Source: Candidatus Firestoneibacteriota bacterium (lineage in GTDB: Bacteria; JACRDZ01). From it: DNA of 11,601 nucleotides. A program made the translations under genes and the position numbers. Under the pieces are notes generated by a model that was not told the DNA's origin, did not search any database, and saw only the letters and a program-made list of their open reading frames with translations. The first letter of the stretch is position 1. Each line of letters starts with the position of its first letter. The stretch is from NCBI GenBank assembly GCA_016212735.1, contig JACRDZ010000191.1:1-11601 (forward strand), in the 5' to 3' direction. Shown piece by piece: positions 8,453 to 11,601 of the stretch.

Positions 8453-8468
8453 GCCTGATAAATCAGGC
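8453..8468. other. Short stem-loop after the lipoprotein gene
   Basis: GCCTGA-TAAA-TCAGGC is a perfect 6-bp stem with a 4-nt loop, 5 nt after the stop codon. There is no T-run after it on the plus strand, so it is not a standard intrinsic terminator, though it may still slow transcription or protect the 3' end. Confidence 0.4.
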
Positions 8469-8471
8469 AAC

Positions 8472-8497
8472 TGAATTATAAAGGTGAATTATAAAGG
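8472..8497. repeat. Perfect 13-bp tandem duplication
   Basis: TGAATTATAAAGG occurs twice, back to back. It abuts GGGGTCGGGTCTCAACATTT (8496-8515). GGGGTC(A/G)GGTCT strings are often seen, from memory, at the borders of REP elements mobilised by IS200-like tyrosine transposases; no transposase is present here. This suggests an old element border or slippage product. Confidence 0.6.
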
Positions 8498-8555
8498 GGT
8501 CGGGTCTCAACATTTGACATTTATATTAAAAAGAAAAGAGAAAAATTATAGGCAT

Positions 8556-8651
8556 ATTAAAATTTACAACAAAATCAATGAACCTGACCTTGAACACGCA
8601 GGCGGTAAAACTGCCTGCATGTTCAAGGCAGGTTATTTCTTGGCGTTAGGT
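8556..8651 (+). repeat. Structured site A: 15-nt box, long bulged hairpin, GTTAGGT box (attC-like)
   Basis: ATTAAAATTTACAAC (8556-8570) is followed after 10 nt by a hairpin (arms 8581-8603 and 8613-8634, loop 8604-8612). Its arms pair over 21 of 22 positions, with one unpaired A (8587) after six pairs and one C/A mismatch (C8597 against A8619). Ten nt after the hairpin come GTT and the box GTTAGGT (8645-8651), which fits the attC R' consensus GTTRRRY. The AAC and GTT triplets are therefore symmetrically placed. The opposite box, TTACAAC, fits RYYYAAC only at AAC. AGGTGG (8648-8653), within and after the box, also serves as the SD for the next gene. A canonical attC has a shorter gap between box and hairpin, so the identity is uncertain. 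The 8448-8662 gap has no other convincing gene. Confidence 0.5.
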
Positions 8652-8662
8652 GGTGTTAATTT

Positions 8663-9202
8663 ATGACTGATCTCAAAGATAAAATAAAATTTGCTACTCA
8701 AAAACGTTTTAATCGAAAAACTATGATCATGCCCAGAAATGCCTGGGAAGAATTAGTCCATCATAATGGTCAATTAACTGATGTTAGCAGCATCGGTGTT
8801 CCATTAACTGGAGTTATGAAAGAAGCAAATTTAATAGCAATGACGGCAGCTGGATTTAATAATCCAAATCCAGGTATCGATATTATTCGATATGATGAAA
8901 AGGACCATCCATATGTAGTCAACATAGATCAATATACAGTTGTTCAGTCATTCCAAATGCATGAAAAATTCAATGATGTTTTATCGCTAGCAGGGCTAAA
9001 AGATTCACAAGATCTTCAAAGATGTCTTATAGAAAATGTTTTCATAGTTAAAAAATCTGAAGAAGAAATTGATTATCCTGGGCAACTGATATCCCACAGA
9101 AATATTATGAAGCCACTAAAAAAACAGATAAATAAAATATTAGGAAAGAAAAGGTGCTTGACCCTGATTTTACACTTGAGAATTTATTTAATAAATAACT
9201 AA
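8663..9202 (+). CDS. Unrecognised protein, probably frameshifted near its C-terminus
   Basis: The reading frame gives 179 residues, soluble, with no signal peptide. I do not recognise it. Conserved-looking stretches are KTMIMPRNAWEELVHHNG (19-36) and IAMTAAGFNNPNPGIDIIRY (58-77). The last 17 residues (RCLTLILHLRIYLINN) look unnatural. In the -1 frame from about 9149 the same DNA reads KVLDPDFTLENLFNK and stops at 9198, a much more protein-like end; one missing A in the AAAA at 9149-9152 would join the two. The start is well set by AGGTGG, 9 nt upstream. It begins 11 nt after the GTTAGGT box of site A and is followed 42 nt later by a response regulator gene, with which it is probably co-transcribed. 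Confidence 0.65.
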   Translation: MTDLKDKIKFATQKRFNRKTMIMPRNAWEELVHHNGQLTDVSSIGVPLTGVMKEANLIAMTAAGFNNPNPGIDIIRYDEKDHPYVVNIDQYTVVQSFQMHEKFNDVLSLAGLKDSQDLQRCLIENVFIVKKSEEEIDYPGQLISHRNIMKPLKKQINKILGKKRCLTLILHLRIYLINN

Positions 9203-9244
9203 ATTTAAAAACAAAATAAAAATTAACAAAAGGAAAACTCTAAG

Positions 9245-9976
9245 ATGAAAATATTGGTAGCAGAAGATGACCCATTCCTTCAAATGTTAACCGGTTTTTT
9301 AATAAAAAAATGGGGATATGAATGTGATATTGCAACAAATGGTCGGAAAGCCGTTGAACTAGCCAAAGCCAATGAAGGAAAATATGATCTTTGCCTTATG
9401 GACATTGATATGCCCATAATGAATGGATGTGAAGCCACAAAGACAATCCGACAAAAAACAAAATATTTGCCCATAATGGCATTGACTGGAAATGTTACAT
9501 TCCAAGATAAGTATGTCGATTTCGGTATGGATGACTTTTTAGAAAAACCATATGATCCAGACATGTTGTATTGTAAAATCAATGAGTTAACTGTTAAATG
9601 CATAAAGGTTGATGTTCGGGATAACAATTTTTACATAAAGAAGGAGATGCCTATGGACTCAGAACATTTAAAAGAATTGAGAAAATTGCGTGAAAAAGGA
9701 TTAACTAAGCTGTGTATTCGTGGAAGTGGTTGTGAGGTTGTAGTAGACGAAAGGGTTCAAAATAAAATATCACATGATTTAATAGGTAAAAAACAAGAAC
9801 TCTCTGAATTTTTAGACCGTTCAGAAGATAAACCGGGCATCTGTCATCTATACAAAGCAAACTTTATGGTGAACACAAAATACCTTCTTCCTGAAGAACT
9901 TGATGAATATAAGAAAAATGAAGAAAAAATTTTAAAAGAGTGTAAGTCTACGGTTGTCAAACCATTAGACGATTAA
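9245..9976 (+). CDS. Response regulator with an unrecognised C-terminal domain
   Basis: The 243-residue protein starts with a receiver (REC) domain (1-118). It has the acidic pair Asp8/Asp9 (AEDDP), the phospho-acceptor Asp53 (LMDIDMPIMNG), the switch Thr81 (ALTGN) and Lys101 (LEKPYD). LMDIDMPIMNGCEATKTIR is typical of REC domains found in hybrid histidine kinases. The remainder (about 135-243) is not a helix-turn-helix output or GGDEF domain that I can recognise. It contains KLCIRGSGCEVVVDE (156-170), CHLYKANFMV (200-209) and a charged helical tail. AAGGA lies 10 nt before the ATG. No histidine kinase is nearby, so it is an orphan in this window. It follows the unrecognised gene closely in the repeat-flanked segment. 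Confidence 0.88.
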   Translation: MKILVAEDDPFLQMLTGFLIKKWGYECDIATNGRKAVELAKANEGKYDLCLMDIDMPIMNGCEATKTIRQKTKYLPIMALTGNVTFQDKYVDFGMDDFLEKPYDPDMLYCKINELTVKCIKVDVRDNNFYIKKEMPMDSEHLKELRKLREKGLTKLCIRGSGCEVVVDERVQNKISHDLIGKKQELSEFLDRSEDKPGICHLYKANFMVNTKYLLPEELDEYKKNEEKILKECKSTVVKPLDD

Positions 9977-10010
9977 TGTAATAGATGAAAGTTTTTGGTG
10001 GCAATTAGTC

Positions 10011-10046
10011 AACTAACTGCCCCAAAGGGAATGTTAACGGGGCGTT
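10011..10046. repeat. Short GCCCC/GGGGC hairpin framed by AAC and GTT
   Basis: AAC (10015-10017), an unpaired T, GCCCC (10019-10023), a 15-nt loop, GGGGC (10039-10043) and GTT (10044-10046) form an 8-bp stem with one bulge in the 5' arm. GTT is followed by CTTAAAAAG, with no T-run, so it is a poor terminator. It lies 34 nt after the response regulator stop. It may be a smaller relative of the neighbouring structured sites or a remnant of a REP-like element. Confidence 0.4.
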
Positions 10047-10107
10047 CTTAAAAAGTTAAATTGTTTGATAAGCAAAATAATAAAAATTAAATTAAAAATT
10101 ACAACTT

Positions 10108-10143
10108 GAGGAAAGACTTGGGGACGAGGAAAGACTTAGGGAC
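10108..10143. repeat. Two tandem 18-bp repeats
   Basis: GAGGAAAGACTTGGGGAC is followed directly by GAGGAAAGACTTAGGGAC; they differ at one base. The pair follows ATTAAAAATTACAAC (10091-10105), one base different from the 15-nt box of the structured sites. GGGGAC-rich strings like these recall borders of REP elements linked to tyrosine transposases (from memory). The 9977-10338 gap holds this, two hairpins and A-rich filler, and no gene that I can see. Confidence 0.6.
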
Positions 10144-10203
10144 GGAGTAAGTTTATTAACTTAATAAAGACAAAATTAAAAATAAAAAATAAATTCAAAA
10201 GCA

Positions 10204-10288
10204 ATTAAAATTTACAACTATGCACTACAGCGGATTTCAAATAAGCAGGCGCCTGCTTGTTTGAAACCGCTGAGTTTCAGCGTTCTTG
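10204..10288 (+). repeat. Structured site B: same 15-nt box and bulged hairpin (attC-like)
   Basis: ATTAAAATTTACAAC (10204-10218) is identical to the box of site A. After 9 nt comes a hairpin (arms 10228-10250 and 10251-10272) that pairs over 21 of 22 positions. It has one unpaired A (10234) after six pairs and one T/G mismatch. The apex is GCAGGC/GCCTGC, as in site A. Nine nt after the hairpin is GTT (10282-10284), mirror-placed to AAC. Outside the apex and box the stem sequences differ from site A while pairing is kept. The box after it, GTTCTTG, does not fit GTTRRRY, and the TTCTTGGC shared with site A lies at a different distance from the hairpin. The ankyrin gene begins 50 nt downstream. 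Confidence 0.5.
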
Positions 10289-10338
10289 GCTAAAATTAAA
10301 ACTAAACTAAAATCAAAACCGGATTAAAGAAAAAACAA

Positions 10339-11340
10339 ATGAAAGCGATAAAAGATAATATGGAAAGTTATCACATGAAAATCAAAGAAAATAATCATAT
10401 TTTTTTTGTTATTTATATAATATTTTTTATTTTATTAATAATTAAACTAACTTCAATCCATGGAAAAGATGATGATACCCCGATACATTATATAAATACA
10501 ACAAATGAATGGGATTCGTTGAAAATAAAAGTAGTTGATCTTCAAAGTAAAATAATTGTTGATTCCACAACAATTAAAATTGGTGGAGATTTTATTCCAA
10601 TTGTAAATACTAATTTAACAGTTAAAATAAATCAATTTATTCCAGATTTTAAAATGGATTCTAATGATAATTTAATTTATTCTAAATCAAAGGATTTAAA
10701 CAATCCTGCGATGAAAATTACAATTTTGCAAAAAGATAAAAAAGAAACTAAAGTGTTATGGATACATTCCAATTATCCCGATATAAGATCTATTAATGAT
10801 AAATATTCAATTAGGTTAGTTGGTTTTATTAGAAAATCACAAGATATAAATCAAACACATTCTTCTATGAAATCATTAGAAGAATTAAACATAAAGGCAA
10901 TTGATGAAAATGGTTTTACCCCTTTACACAAAGCTGCAGAAACTGGAAATATTGAACAAATTGAATTACTTATTTCTAAGGGAGCAAATATTAATGCAAA
11001 AACAAATAATGGAATTACTCCTTTATATATAGTAGCAAAATATGGATATAAAAATGTTGTGGAATTGCTTATTAATAATAATGCAACTATTAATTCTGAA
11101 AATAATTTTTCACCACTTCTTATTGCTTTTGAAAATGGACATAATGAAATTGCAGAATTTCTTATAGATAAAGGAGTTGATGTAAATGTGAAGCATCGTA
11201 GTGGATGGACTCCTTTGGATTTAGCAATAGATAAAAAAGATAAAAAATTAATTAAACTCCTTATTTCCAAAGGTGCAAACACAAAATCCATTAATGGACT
11301 TCAACTTTTGGATTTGGCAGCAGATAAAGATTTGGTGTAA
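10339..11340 (+). CDS. Membrane-anchored ankyrin-repeat protein, cut short by a stop codon
   Basis: The reading frame gives 333 residues. A membrane segment (about 21-40) is followed by a domain (about 55-165) with VKINQFIPDF, NNPAMKITIL and VLWIHSNYPDI. That set of motifs recalls uncharacterised periplasmic domains, but I cannot name it. Ankyrin repeats start at about 189 and run in 33-residue units (189-221, 222-254, 255-286, 287-319, and part of a fifth), for example GFTPLHKAAETGNIEQIELLISKGANINA. The stop TAA (11338-11340) falls inside the fifth repeat, and ankyrin code continues after it, so this is a truncated protein. There is no good SD at the first ATG. The in-frame ATG at 10375 (residue 13) has GGAAAG upstream and may be the real start. 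Confidence 0.75.
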   Translation: MKAIKDNMESYHMKIKENNHIFFVIYIIFFILLIIKLTSIHGKDDDTPIHYINTTNEWDSLKIKVVDLQSKIIVDSTTIKIGGDFIPIVNTNLTVKINQFIPDFKMDSNDNLIYSKSKDLNNPAMKITILQKDKKETKVLWIHSNYPDIRSINDKYSIRLVGFIRKSQDINQTHSSMKSLEELNIKAIDENGFTPLHKAAETGNIEQIELLISKGANINAKTNNGITPLYIVAKYGYKNVVELLINNNATINSENNFSPLLIAFENGHNEIAEFLIDKGVDVNVKHRSGWTPLDLAIDKKDKKLIKLLISKGANTKSINGLQLLDLAADKDLV

Positions 11341-11601
11341 TTTCTTGTTAGCAAAGGCGCATCTGTTGATGTAGATATAAAAGATAGCTATGGAAGAACT
11401 GCATTGCATAGAGCAGCTAAGGAAGGTGATAAAAAATTTATTGGATTGCTTATTTCAAAAGGTGCTGATATTAATGCAAATACTAATGATGATAAAGAGC
11501 AACTCCTTTGCATTATGCAATAAAGAAAGGGCATAAAGATATAGTTGACATCCTCATTAATAAAGGTGCTGATGTCAATGCAAAGGGTAAGCTATGTATC
11601 A
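11341..11601 (+). pseudogene. Broken continuation of the ankyrin-repeat gene
   Basis: Right after the TAA the same frame reads FLVSKGASVDVDIKDSYG, then RTALHRAAKEGDKKFIGLLI, typical ankyrin sequence. Changing TAA to GAA would restore the common LVEFLVSKGA motif, so a single G-to-T change explains the stop. Near 11494-11499 the frame then shifts by one base: the repeat continues in another frame as ATPLHYAIKKGHKD and on through INKGADVNAKG to the window edge, while the first frame stops at 11523. The gene is therefore broken at two points, unless these are sequence errors. It continues beyond the right end. Confidence 0.8.

Noticed and set aside
8453..8468. Intrinsic terminator after the lipoprotein gene
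   Set aside because: The stem is only 6 bp and no T-run follows on the plus strand; it was kept only as a stem-loop.
8484..8666. 60-residue plus-strand reading frame
   Set aside because: It runs through the tandem repeat and both arms of the site A hairpin, has no family resemblance, and overlaps the well-supported start at 8663.
9143..9156. Programmed -1 frameshift
   Set aside because: The sequence does not fit an X-XXY-YYZ heptamer in the zero frame and no downstream stimulatory structure was noticed; a one-base loss in the A-run is simpler.
10108..10143. CRISPR-like array
   Set aside because: There are only two copies, 18 bp each, directly adjacent with no spacer, and no cas genes.
10851..11291. 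146-residue minus-strand reading frame
   Set aside because: It is the reverse complement of the ankyrin repeats, and its apparent repeats mirror those of the real gene.

Overview
The window is AT-rich throughout (roughly 30% GC by eye) and looks like a piece of the chromosome of an uncultured, Gram-negative-type bacterium. That inference rests on a LepB-type signal peptidase, exported TPR and NHL proteins, a lipoprotein-like protein, and sigma-70-like promoters. Nothing in it fixes the phylum. An AT-rich candidate phylum of the kind recovered from groundwater or sediment is plausible, but this is a guess.

Layout: (1) 1-134, minus strand: 5' part of a BrnT-family toxin gene with a TTG start, an SD, a sigma-70-like promoter and a possible operator palindrome. 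(2) 135-558: an intergenic region carrying a degenerate 'CTCTGTG...CTCTGTGGTT' inverted-repeat element. (3) 559-4110, minus strand: a compact five-gene operon read from a consensus promoter at 4158-4186, in the order queD, TPR protein, DJ-1/PfpI protein, ruvB, queH. Its first and last genes belong to queuosine synthesis and ruvB is DNA repair. (4) 4238-7779, plus strand, divergent from the first operon: a consensus promoter, then lepB, an exported thioredoxin-fold/NHL-propeller protein lacking the usual redox cysteines, and an M24 (Xaa-Pro) peptidase. (5) 7810-8447: a separately promoted small exported, probable lipoprotein. (6) 8448-11601: a region of different character, with repeats, long hairpins, an unrecognised gene with a likely frameshift near its 3' end, a response regulator with an unrecognised C-terminal domain, and a membrane-anchored ankyrin-repeat gene broken by a stop and a frameshift.

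The region most worth a second look is 8448-10338. Two imperfect hairpins, 8581-8634 and 10228-10272, differ in most of their sequence but share an architecture. Each is preceded by the same 15-nt box (ATTAAAATTTACAAC), each has a single unpaired A after six base pairs of the 5' arm, each has a GCAGGC/GCCTGC apex, and each is flanked symmetrically by AAC and GTT at equal distances (10/10 nt and 9/9 nt). Each lies just upstream of an accessory plus-strand gene. This resembles the organisation of integron attC sites and gene cassettes, although spacing and box sequences are not canonical and no integrase is in the window. The rest of the window is mostly housekeeping.
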